Shown here piece by piece: positions 1-9,963 of a DNA stretch of 64,000 bases. Source of the DNA: Solanum dulcamara (taxonomy: Eukaryota > Streptophyta > Magnoliopsida > Solanales > Solanaceae); assembly GCF_947179165.1 (NCBI RefSeq), contig NC_077244.1:66386144-66450143 (forward strand), given 5' to 3'. Numbering within the stretch: the first letter of the stretch is position 1; the number at the start of each line of letters is the position of its first letter. The notes beneath the pieces are model-generated. The model was not told the DNA's origin. It made no database searches and saw only the letters and a program-made list of their open reading frames with translations. The position numbers and the translations under genes were made by a program.

Positions 1-392
1 AGAGCCCGTTTGGATGTGCTTAAAAAAATAACTTTTATGTATGAAGTGTTTTTAGAATTTTGAAGTGCTGAAAGTTATTTTTATAAATAAGCAGTTGAGT
101 GTTTGGATAAAAGTGCTTATATTGAAAATAAGTATTTGAATTTTAGGGTTAAAAGAATAAAAAGGGTAGTTTGGGAATTTAGTTAAAATATAAGGGATAT
201 AAAAGTAATTTCCATGGTCAAACAAAATGTCTTTAAACACTTAGAAAAAAAAGTTAGAAATCCTAACTTTTCATTTTTGACTGACTTTAAGAACTTTATG
301 GGCTTAAAGTTAGCATTAGGCAAAACGTCCAAAAGTTAAAAAGGGGCTTTAAGTTGATTTTGACCAACTTAAAGCCAATCCAAACGGGCTCT
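1..392. mobile_element. MITE with AGAGCCCGTTTGGAT terminal inverted repeats
   Basis: The first bases AGAGCCCGTTTGGAT return as the reverse complement ATCCAAACGGGCTCT at 378-392, so this is a ~392 bp element with inverted ends and an AT-rich, non-coding middle. No transposase is present. The left target duplication lies outside the window, so the superfamily cannot be fixed. The same end begins again at 63977. Confidence 0.75.
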
Positions 393-1400
393 TACATCAC
401 TAAAAGCGTCTCTTTCCCTATTTGACTTTCTTAGGTTCTTGATATCTTGTTGCTTGTTTGATGAAGTATACTTGACGTTTTTTATCCTCCTTTCAAAATT
501 ATAACATTTGCTTCCGTACTTGAGTAATGAAAGTTGTTATCCTATATACGAGTAGAATATGTATTGATTTTTATTATACCTATTATATTTATATGTTTTG
601 AACGAGTTATGATGTTTTTCAAATTCTATTAAAAAGGTTATTGTATTTTTTTTGCAATGCTGCGATTCACACTTATATTTTGAACTCTCAGTGATACTTT
701 TTCATTGAAGAAGAAGGAGCAAAAATAGTACATTTAATTCAAAACTCTAATTGAAAAGTGTTAAAAGTTGTTTAGGTCGTTTTGCAAAATTGGAGTTAAA
801 AATAATGGCATAGATGAACCTTTTATCAAACGACAATGAGTCAAAGTTTTAACTGATGCATAAATGAACATTTTCTCAAAGTTCGATGACACATTTGAGC
901 CTTTTTTCATTTTTAAATGCATATGCACATCATGAAAGTGTACACATAAAAATATTTAAGCTAAAGAAGATGAAATATTTATTTTAATAATGAATATTGA
1001 ATAACTAAAGTTTGTAAAGAAAATATAAAAAACTAAATAAAGTGAAGGGTATTTTTGTAAACAAATAATCTATTCTTAAACTTTATGCAATGTATATTAT
1101 TTTAAATACAACAAATCAAACACTCAATAATAAATAATTTCAACATAACTTATACATAATAACTAATCACATCATAACTTTTATTCAAACTAAACAACCC
1201 TAAGTTCAGTAGTGTTCTTACACCCTCAATTAATTGCCATCTCGAATAAAGATAAAAGGAGTAATTTTAATATGTTGTTTAGCTATTTATTAATTTGCTA
1301 ATCGTTAAATGCTATTAATTTAGCAATTATTATTAGCTTATTAATTGTTATCAATTTATTAATTGTTATTAGTTGAATGTACATGCTACATACTATTAAT
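393..1400. other. Intergenic, AT-rich, no gene seen
   Basis: No open frame with recognisable protein similarity, no splice pattern and no RNA gene are visible. The stretch around 690-910 talks of remnant repeat sequence (short phrases on a similar theme recur, such as ATGAAC-CTTTT-TCAAA near 815 and 865), but no ends or target duplications could be defined. Confidence 0.5.
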
Positions 1401-1404
1401 TAGG

Positions 1405-1775
1405 GTTTAGGTCTTGTAATTAGACCTAAAATATCAATAAAATGAACTTGAAAAAAAATACGTATTAATAAATTATGATTTATGTATTGAAAAAACTGTG
1501 TGTACTAATAAATTTAGAATTTAGGTCTGGTAACTTCACGACCTATAACAAAAACAAAAGTGAACTTGAAAAAATATACGTACCAATTAAATTACGGTTT
1601 ATGTCTTAAAAAATGTACGTACTAATAAAATTAGGATTTTGGTCTTGTAATTTCATGACCTAAAATAAAAATAAAATGAACTTTACAATTTAGGTATCGA
1701 GAAAATGTACTTACTAATGAAATTAGGGTTTAAGTCTTGTAACTTCATGATCTGAAATAACAACAAAATGAACAT
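1405..1775. repeat. Degenerate tandem repeat, about four units of ~92-118 bp
   Basis: A block reading roughly TTAGGTCTTGTAA-TTCATGACCTAAAATA followed by AAAATGAACTT recurs near 1408, 1522, 1640 and 1732. Between the blocks the phrase GTAC(G/T)TACTAATAAAATTAGG also recurs. Units differ at many positions, so this is an old array. No coding content. Confidence 0.6.
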
Positions 1776-1814
1776 CAAACTTAAAACATTAATTTATAAA
1801 ATAATAAGTAATTA

Positions 1815-3022
1815 CAACAACAGTGACCCAGTGGGATCCCACAACGTGGGTCTGGGGAGGGTAAAGTGTACACAAACTTGACTCCTATCAAGGTAGGACA
1901 GTTATTTCCGAAAGACCCTCGACTCAGAAAAATCAAAATAAAATCCAAAAAGAAGAAGTCAAATAAGACTACGAAGTTCAAAGCTTGATGGAAAGCAGCA
2001 AGTACGAAAGCAAAAGCAACCCAGATAAAAATAGAACAAATCAAAGTACGGAAAGTAATGAAAGCAATAAATAATACTAGACATCAGACCACAGGAAATC
2101 ATAGTGCGCTAATACGCTTACTTCTAGGAAAGAATAACGATACTATGAACTAGCCTTCTACCCTAATATGGCTCTTCCACACCCTCCTATCTAAGGTCAT
2201 GTCTTCGGTAAGTTGTAATTGCGTCATGTCCTGTCTAATCACCTCTCCCCAATATTTCTTCGGCCTACCCCTACCTCTTCTGAAACCATCCATGGCTAAC
2301 CTCTCACACCTCCGCACTAGGGCATCTGTGTCTCTCCTCTTCACATGTCCAAATCATCTCAGTCGCATTTTCCGCATCTTGTCTTTCATCGAGGCCACTC
2401 CTACCTTATTCTGAATAGCCCCATTTATAATCCTTTCACTCTTGGTGTGGCCACACATCCATCTCAACATTCCCATTTCAGCGACTTTCATCTTTTGAAT
2501 GTGAGATACCTTAATTGACCAACACTCTGCCCCGTATAGCATAGCCGGTCTAACCACCACTTTGTAGAACTTGCCCTTAAGTTGTGGTGACACCTTCTTG
2601 TCACATAGCACATCGGAAGCGAGCCTCCATTTCATTCACCCTGTCCCAATATGATGTGTGACATCATCGTCAATCTTCCCGCAGCCTTGCATAATAGACC
2701 CAAAGTACTTGAAACTACTCTTCTTTTGGATGGCTTGGTCACCAAGCCTAACTTCCGTATCAACCTCCTGAGGTGTCTCACTGAACTTGCACTCTAAGTA
2801 ATGTGTTTTGGTCCTACTCAGGTTAAACCCTTTAGACTCCAAGGTCTGTCTCCACTCCTCCAGCTTAGTGTTAACTCCGCTGCGAGTCTCATCGATCAAG
2901 ACTATGTCATCCGCGAAAAGCATACACCATGGCACCTCACCTTGAATTTGTCGCGTCAATCCATCCATCATCAAGACAAATAAAAACGGACTAAGAGCTG
3001 ATCGTTGATGTAACCCCATCAC
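1815..3022 (-). mobile_element. 5'-truncated RTE-clade LINE (reverse transcriptase part)
   Basis: On the minus strand, from 3022 down, the translation gives the end of an RTE reverse transcriptase: [13 protein letters not shown] (domain B), [13 protein letters not shown] (catalytic FADD), then the conserved C-terminal part ending [10 protein letters not shown] and IRVEG stop near 2150. The 3' untranslated part ends with the RTE tail (GGGATCCCACTGGGTCAC-TGTTGTTG, 1815-1935). Two premature stops are TGG to TGA changes at 2636 and 2345, with no frameshift. A 17 bp target duplication with one mismatch flanks it: 1798-1814 and 3023-3039. The copy starts inside domain B, so it was truncated during insertion. 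Confidence 0.9.
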
Positions 3023-3039
3023 AAAATAATAAATAATTA

Positions 3040-3378
3040 TGAAATAATAATTAAACAAAGAAAAATAATAAAAGCACTGCCAAAAATTATTGAGTCACAT
3101 AGTCAACACAAAATATGATGGACGAATAATTCCTATAACACATTTAAGCCTAACTTACAAAATAATAACATGAGTTTATAAACCTAAACTTTAAAAAAAG
3201 AAAAGAGTATTGGAGGAGCTTTTTATTTTATTTTTATTATTATTACTATATTAGAAAAGCTCTAATTTCTTTTTTTTTTGGTTAAAAAAAAGCTCTAATT
3301 TCAACATGTCTTTTTAGTTTATAAGTTTATGGCATGTTGGTCATTTAAGTCTATTTAAAGTGGATATGTATAAGCTAT
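3040..3378. other. Intergenic, nothing recognised
   Basis: AT-rich sequence with T and A runs; no gene, RNA or defined element seen. Confidence 0.5.
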
Positions 3379-4056
3379 GGCTCCGTTTGGCCCCAAATTT
3401 TCAAATATTTTTGATAAATTATTTTGGGGAGAAATTTTGATGAAATTGCACTATGCGTTTGACCCAAGTTTTTTCAAATTTTAGTGAAATTTTAAAATAT
3501 ATTATTTTGTACACGTGCACATAGCGGGAGCCTTAGTGCACCGGGCTGCCCAAGTTCTAAAAATTATTAAAAATACCATAAGTTTGTGTTATCATTTTAT
3601 AATGAACATGTTCAGTTAAAAAAAGGTTATAACATAATTGATAACAATCAACAACAACAAAAAAATATTATAGGCAAGAGCAATACATTAATCAAATTAA
3701 AAACAAATTGTTTTTTTTTCAAATCTTGTCACACAAACTATTCTTTTTCAGAGGAGGTAATACCAATATTCTTTTATAAAATCTTGATTGATCATATTAA
3801 TGGAATAAATTGGTAGAAAAATATTTAGTTGAAATTAATAAATGATTGGTGTTTTTATAAAATATAAAGTTTAGGGTTATTTTTAAATTTTTAAAACTTT
3901 CCAAGTTCCCAAGTTCTACTTTCTTTTTAGAATTTGGGAACTTGAGGATTTTGCCAAAAATATTTGCCAAGTAATTGACAAATTGTATGTACAAACACAA
4001 GTTCCCAAATTTTTTTCAAATTTTTTTCAAAAATTACTTTGGGGCCAAACGCTACC
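3379..4056. mobile_element. MITE-like element with GGCTCCGTTTGGCCCCAAA ends
   Basis: The left end GCTCCGTTTGGCCCCAAA pairs with GGGGCCAAACGCTACC at 4041-4056, and both ends are followed by TTTTTCAAA-rich arms, forming a large imperfect foldback. The middle is AT-rich and non-coding and contains a SINE scrap at 3517-3556. The short frames inside (3586-3816 and the minus frame 3797-4000) are low complexity and not genes. Confidence 0.6.
3517..3556 (+). mobile_element. SINE 3'-end fragment (TS/SolS-like)
   Basis: GTGCACATAGCGGGAGCC and TTAGTGCACCGGGCTGCCC match the 3' end of the fuller SINE at 56175-56346, read on the other strand there. Only ~40 bp remain. Confidence 0.7.
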
Positions 4057-4466
4057 TATGTGTCTTACTATTTTTACAGTTGAATAGACACGTAACAGGA
4101 GGACCGAGCCCTAAAATTATCTACATCTAGTGCACTTGTTTAGAGTGATGCATGATATTTATGGACCGTAACGATCGTCTAGGCTGGTCCGTTAATGAAG
4201 TTTAGTTAGCACAATAAATAAGTGTGTTTTATGTAGTTTTTGTAAATTTTACATAATATTTTAATTATTTTCTCTTTTTACACGTCATTTATGTTTCAGA
4301 TTCACATAATAATCATGATGTTTTGTATTCAAATGAGAATGCTTAATCTGATGTGTTCAAACTTTGAATGTGCACAATTTCATCTTTTTAGAGATAGGTT
4401 ATAGGGAGAGTTAATTTACATACTTTAATTTGTAGATTTAAAATATTACATGGATACAAATAATAA
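4057..4466. other. Intergenic, nothing recognised
   Basis: No coding frame or repeat end identified up to the start of the outer LTR at 4467. Confidence 0.45.
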
Positions 4467-6192
4467 TGTTATATTCCGTATTTTTACTTCTTGGACTATT
4501 CATAAGCTAACAGATATAAATTCAAGGACTTTTAATTTTGAATTTTCAAATGACATGATTTGTTGTAAATGACAAGTTATATGGATAATTTATGTGAAGT
4601 AAAAAAAACATCTCAAGAAGGACCCTTAAGCCAAATCAAAATAGAAGCCATCAATTTTTTTTCTCTTAAAGTCACGTTTTCAGGTAAGTTAACTTCGGAA
4701 AGCCATAACCCTTTTATAATTTGGTAATTTGGGAAAACCCTCAAAATAAAAGTTGTATACAATTGAAATAACTTTTCAACCATAGGTTGTGGGCCTGGAG
4801 GTGACATCGGAATAAGAAGATATGTGTGTTTTAAGACAGAGGGGTCAACCTGGATAGTGTATTCGGCACAACCCAATTCCAACTCGGGTCAGGCCCAATA
4901 ACCACATTATTAAGGAATATTTTAAACTTCCATCTTCATCCTCAAATAAGAAAATATCCAGAAATTTCCAGAGAGAGAGAGGAAGATCTTGAGAAAAATA
5001 CCAAATTCGACCAAAATTCGAGTCTCGAAATCCGAAGCTCATGAAGAAAAAATTGTTATACATCGCGTTGGCTTCAATTTGAGCTAAATATCAGCCAATA
5101 AGGAGAAACTTTAATGTGGTTACTGCAAACTTGAGGTAATATTAAAGTCCATTTTTCATTATTAACAAGTTTATTTAGAGTTTTAACCGATTAGAATGGA
5201 GAAAATACCGTTATAAACTCGTTTGGTGATTTGTTGAGATTTATGGGTTAAGGGACTGCTTTAGGTGGATTAAATGAATGAAATTAGCTTAGTGATGATG
5301 TATAATAATGGTTGATATTATTTTGATGTTTTGATGATTTGTTGTTCTTGAATTTGGAAGAATAAGGTGTGTGGAGATTGTAAGTGTTCAAATCCATTTT
5401 TGGAATTGCGTAGCTTGTAGTAATTCTTGAATATCTCATTATGTAGACATTTGATTTTAGAAAATAAATATGTTTTGGAAAGCTAATACACGTACCTACA
5501 ACTCTTATGTTTATGTTGGAGCCTATATCTGCTGTAATTATGTCAAAAAAGAGGATGAATCATAAGACAAGTTCTGTCCAGATTCTTGATTGAAAAATCC
5601 ATCATGTATAACTATTAGTGTTTTGATGATATCTTTTTGTACAAAATGAGTTTGAATTGATTTCTTTTGGGTTGAAAACTTAAGACATATCTCTAAAATT
5701 TTAATGAAGGTCATTAAGTCTAGTTTTGCCGTTTTCATTTTCAAAATGTGGATACAACTTGAGGTACTCAGTTTTTTCCAAACTTACTGTTTTGGGTAAC
5801 ATAATTCGGGTGGCAACATTCTAGGCTTATTGTCAATAATAAATCTTGTTTTATGTCAATATTTTGGATTGTTGATATTACTTGATGATTATATGACTGA
5901 TTTGAAAGTGGGAAAAGTGAGCGGTATTGTCACGACCCAACTCCTTAGGCCATAACTGGTGCCCGAGTTGGGCACCCATACTTACCCTTAGCCCCACTTA
6001 GTACATTAATCGAATAAACATAGGTAATGATCAGAAGGGATCTCTAAACAAATATAATGCACGAGGGTTGATAGGCCATCACGAAACACAAAAAACCCAA
6101 AACATATATACAAAACCCACATCTCATGTCTACAGACCTCTACAGAATGATATCCTAGTCATATGAAGGGACAGGGCCCCGCCGTACCCTGA

Positions 6193-6762
6193 ACAACATA
6201 TATATATATATATACAACAGAAAGTGTCAGTACCAAAATAGGACTTCGAACAAAGGAGCACTGTCGACCAATATGGTGGATGTCCTAAGCGAGCGGATCA
6301 GCAAACTAATTATATGTACCTGCGGGCATGTAACGCAGCCCCCGAACAAAGGGGGTCAGTACGAAAAATGTACCGAGTATGTAGAGCATGAAATGTAATA
6401 AGTAAAGTTATTTCCAGAGCAGAAAGTGCAAAAAAGAGCAAAATATCCAGAAATATCAAATGCTTATCAAACCACATATAATGGGTTGTAATAAGTAAAG
6501 TCATTACCGCAATAGAATGTACAAAACTGAGCAAAATGTCCGGAGATATCAAATGCTGATCAAAACCTCAGATAACGTATGCAGAAAAACATATGCCATA
6601 TCCGGCCCCATTATGGAACTCGGTGAACAAAGTGTGGTCACCCTCCCATCATCGGCGCCACGACACAGCATAACACCAGAGTAGGGAATATCTCCGTAAT
6701 AAATCATATCATATCAGATGGCCATATCAAATCATATCATATCATATCATATCATATCACAA
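6193..6762. repeat. Simple repeats (AT)n and (ATATC)n inside the inner LTR
   Basis: An (AT)n run lies at about 6197-6214, and a pentanucleotide run based on ATATC at about 6722-6760. Both are short and typical of replication slippage. Confidence 0.8.
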
Positions 6763-7207
6763 ACATATATGTACATGGCACAGCATAACTCTGTGGCATA
6801 ACATTTACCACCCCATGTACATGTCATACTTGCCCCCTCACGTCGGGACACGGCGAATAATGCAGAGAAGTATGCACGATAACATATCCTGGCCCAGGCT
6901 CAGTGAAGAAAGCATTGAGGCATCCACGAGTGGAGTAGTGAGAAACTATATGCAATTTAAATCATATTTAAGACTCAATGGAATAATCAGAATGAGCTAT
7001 CATTTAAAAATCGAGATGAGACTCATGTCAAGTACCTTTCGAAAGTTACCCTGGATTATATCAGAATAAATCTTCTGGAATCATATAGACGTATCGAAGC
7101 ATAATAAAATACCTTTTGAAAATCAAGGAATTGGCCATCCTAATGGCTCTAGGAATAGGAACCTCTTTGAAATTATATAAAAGTCATATTTTTGTTTCAT
7201 AAATACC

Positions 7208-7420
7208 ATACCAAAACAAAGATTAGCTTTACATACTTATGTCAAAACATGAAAATCGAAAGAATATGTTTTACATACTTATGTCAAAAACATGCCAAAA
7301 GAAAGAAAGGTTTTACATACTTATAACAAATACATGCCAAAAGAAGAGAAAGTATAAGCTTTACGTACTTATGACAAAGACATGCCAAAAGAAAGAAAGG
7401 TTCGCTTTACGTACCTCTTA
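7208..7420. repeat. Tandem repeat, 4-5 units of ~43-54 bp
   Basis: Units read TTTACATACTTATG-CAAA-ACATG followed by CCAAAAGAAAGAAAGG, starting near 7208, 7261, 7312, 7360 and, incompletely, 7403. One unit of the same sequence is present on the plus strand in the outer LTR near 9152-9190, so the array expanded in the inner LTR lineage. Confidence 0.75.
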
Positions 7421-8409
7421 CGGATTACTCTTAACTATGCTCGTCTCGTCGTCTCTTGAACCTATTTATCATGAAATTAATACTAAGGTTAATAAAATTT
7501 CACTTTCCAATTTCCAACTCTACACCCAAGTAACCATAAGAATCATTTCCTTATCTATGTCTCTCGCCTAGTTTATTACTAGCTCCGAATCTACCGAAAA
7601 TCGGGCAACATCTCCCCTGTAACTTGAACATCCCTGAGTTTTCAACTCGGCCACCATGTCAACAACCATACCAACAACAACAGCCAAAAGTATGTATACA
7701 AGTAAATCACCTCAACTTTACACAATACAAGCTCTATACAACTCATTCCAAACTACGATACCAAAATAGAGTTTTTTAACCTTTATTTCGTAAAATATGT
7801 AGTCATACCAAATGGAGGGTTGTGTGGCTGCAACCAGCAGCACCCACATCCATTTTTGAGTACTTTACAGCCCTGAAACATGCAATTAAACCACCACCAA
7901 ACTGCAGCACCACAACAACAACACACTACGCGACTTCGATTTAACTACTACGACTTCCATTTAGTTTGTTTCCAACGTCAAACATCCTTATACATTTTTT
8001 TCCACTTCCAGCATATTTTAAGACATGTAATATACTTCATAAAATCATCATAAAGTCTAGTTCAAAATAGAAAACTTTACCTTTCCCGAAATTCACCAAA
8101 ACTCGCCAAAACTTGCCTCAGAATTTGCTTTAGCGCAGCTAAAACTTATTGGCTGTTTGGTAATGTTTTGGGCTGCTTCAAACCACAGAATTTCATTACT
8201 AATATCTTCATAACATCATGGTATAACTCATATAATTAATTATTGGAACGGAATTGGAGAACTTGCCTTTTTCTCCTTCCAAAACCGTAGCTCTTTCCTT
8301 CTTTCTACCTTAAGTTTCTCTTCTCTTCTCTTCTTTCTTTCTCTTGTCATTTCGTTTTTCTTGTATTGAATTCTCTAGATGAGTGTGGAAATTAATGAGT
8401 CATAAGACT

Positions 8410-8423
8410 CATATATATATATA
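8410..8423 (-). promoter_or_regulatory. Probable LTR TATA box
   Basis: On the minus strand the sequence GTTGTATATATATATATGAG follows the G-box array by a few bases, which is the expected order for the LTR promoter (array upstream, TATA downstream). Purine-rich AGAGAAAG sequence follows ~60-110 bp downstream, as in a 5' leader. Activity is inferred. Confidence 0.5.
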
Positions 8424-8431
8424 CAACTTTA

Positions 8432-8527
8432 GGGGTGACACGTGTCATCCCCTAAGTGGTGACACGTGTCAAGCCCTAAGTGGTGACAAATGTCAAGATC
8501 TAAGTGGTGACACATGTTAAGGTTTCA
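8432..8527 (-). promoter_or_regulatory. Four 24-bp tandem units with G-box core CACGTG
   Basis: Units at 8432-8455, 8456-8479, 8480-8503 and 8504-8527 share the frame GTGGTGACACGTGTCAAG-CCCTAA (plus-strand reading). Units 1 and 2 carry the palindrome GACACGTGTC with an intact CACGTG; units 3 and 4 carry CAAATG and CACATG. CACGTG is the established binding core of plant bZIP/bHLH factors. Spacing of exactly 24 bp and position next to the TATA box suggest an enhancer, which is inference. Confidence 0.6.
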
Positions 8528-8639
8528 TTGGTCCAACACACCCCTTTTATTCAATCATGGGCTGCGATGTGGCATGTGGGACCCACATGAGTCTTCTTTA
8601 AGCTTTGTGAAATTCCCATTTTACCCCTAGCCTTCCACA

Positions 8640-9002
8640 ATATTACCATAGGCCACTTTGCAAATTTTTCCTTTTTGCCCTTTGCCTTTTCCAATATTTC
8701 CACACTATTAATTATCATAAATAATATTCGTATCCAACTTGTATATTAAATAAATTTTGGAAGATGTTCATTTCCTTAACTTTACCATGACTACCTTAAA
8801 ACATCCAACCGTATAAAATACGGGATATAACATCCTCCATGAGAAATTCCAATTTTTGCCCCTTACCTTTTCAAATATTTCCAAGTTGAAATTCCAATTT
8901 AGTCATAAGAATTTTGTATCCAACAAGATCAATCATAGCCTTGCCCTTGACTTATTACCGTTATCCTGAAATGCCCTAATGTGCAAAATACGGGTTATAA
9001 CA
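8640..9002 (-). repeat. Tandem duplication of the LTR 5' end (~180 bp units)
   Basis: AAAATACGGGATATAACA (8816-8833) and AAAATACGGGTTATAACA (8985-9002) each follow a similar stretch (TTTTTGCCC-TTTGCCTTTTC-CAATATTTCC, TCGTATCCAAC). So the LTR start with its terminal motif is present twice. Only the distal copy abuts the target duplication. Confidence 0.65.
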
Positions 9003-9963
9003 GGTATTGGGGAGGTGCTGTCCAATTTTTTATAGAAATAACTTACTAACGGTAGAGTACGTTTTATTCATGTCCATAGCTTAACCATAGTGCTTAATGT
9101 TTTAATATAGGTTGAGAAAATATTGGGCAACATATTCGTATAAACGCTAAAGGTATGTAAAGCTAACCTTTCTTTCTTTTGGCATGATCTTATGAAATAA
9201 ATGGACGACGAATGTATAAAATTCCAACGAAGCTCTTATTCTTAGATATACTAGGATGGCGAATGTTCTTAATTTTCAGAATTTATATCGTTATGTATTG
9301 ACTCATATGTATGATTCCAGCCATCCAAGTTGGTATAAGTCGTATTTTAGTATAAATCATCTGACGACGACTTCAACTTCACTGTTGGAGAGTTCGAGAC
9401 TGCTCAATGCCTCACGCCTCACTGCTCAGTGACGATTTCATGGTTGAAGCTCTGAACTCAGAACTGAAGCTCACGAGATCGACTTAATTGTGCATCCATA
9501 TCTGAGTTTTTCTCTAATCAGACAAATATTCAAATGCTTGCTGTATTTATCTTTTCTGTTTAGTTCCTATCTATTGTTTAGCAAAATTATCTTTTACATA
9601 TATATTGTTTCATTAGAAAAATATTTTGTAGGTATTTCTCTTTTCTCTTATTTTCTTATCTTCTTTGCAGGGTTGCCTTATTGGTGCCTTGAAGGTGTTC
9701 GACGAAATTCTTCAATGAAATACTGCTTTATTAAATGCAATTATTTTTGGGTGCTTGGCCCAAGAATTTGTTCAACCCAAGATCTGCTACCCGCACAACT
9801 CAAAAGTCATTGTGAACATCACCTTGAAAATCAGGTTCATTTCAACTGGAGTTGGTACCTCCGGTTCCCATATCTTCCCCTATTTATTCATTACTCATAC
9901 AATTGTAGTTACATTTTGCTAACTTTAAACCTTCAAATAATTTATTAGTTCATTCACGTTTTT

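Larger units (their letters stand above)
5928..9002 (-). mobile_element. Inner solo LTR, 3,075 bp, inserted in the outer LTR
   Basis: Read on the minus strand it starts TGTTATAACCCGTATTTTGC (9002) and ends GGGTCGTGACA (5928). Perfect 5 bp duplications GGTAT flank it at 5923-5927 and 9003-9007, so the ends are certain. It contains an LTR-style promoter block (TATA near 8423-8410, G-box array 8527-8432), a 50 bp tandem repeat (7208-7420), simple repeats and a duplicated 5' end. No protein-coding domain was found. It is related to, but clearly diverged from, the outer LTR and lies in the opposite orientation. Confidence 0.88.

Noticed and set aside
4613..5063. Overlapping minus-strand frames of 72-89 codons
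   Set aside because: They lie within the outer LTR, antisense to it, and show no protein family features.
7239..7571. 110-codon plus-strand frame with a repeated TCQKK peptide
   Set aside because: It is the translation of the ~50 bp tandem repeat inside the inner LTR; the repeat exists at DNA level and lies on the non-transcribed strand of the LTR.
8432..8527. CRISPR-like regular repeats
   Set aside because: Units are directly adjacent with no spacers, only four copies, in a plant LTR.
9490..9948. 152-codon hydrophobic frame as a membrane protein gene
   Set aside because: It is in the leader of the RTE LINE, is AT-rich with many Phe/Leu/Ile by composition, and has no recognised domain.
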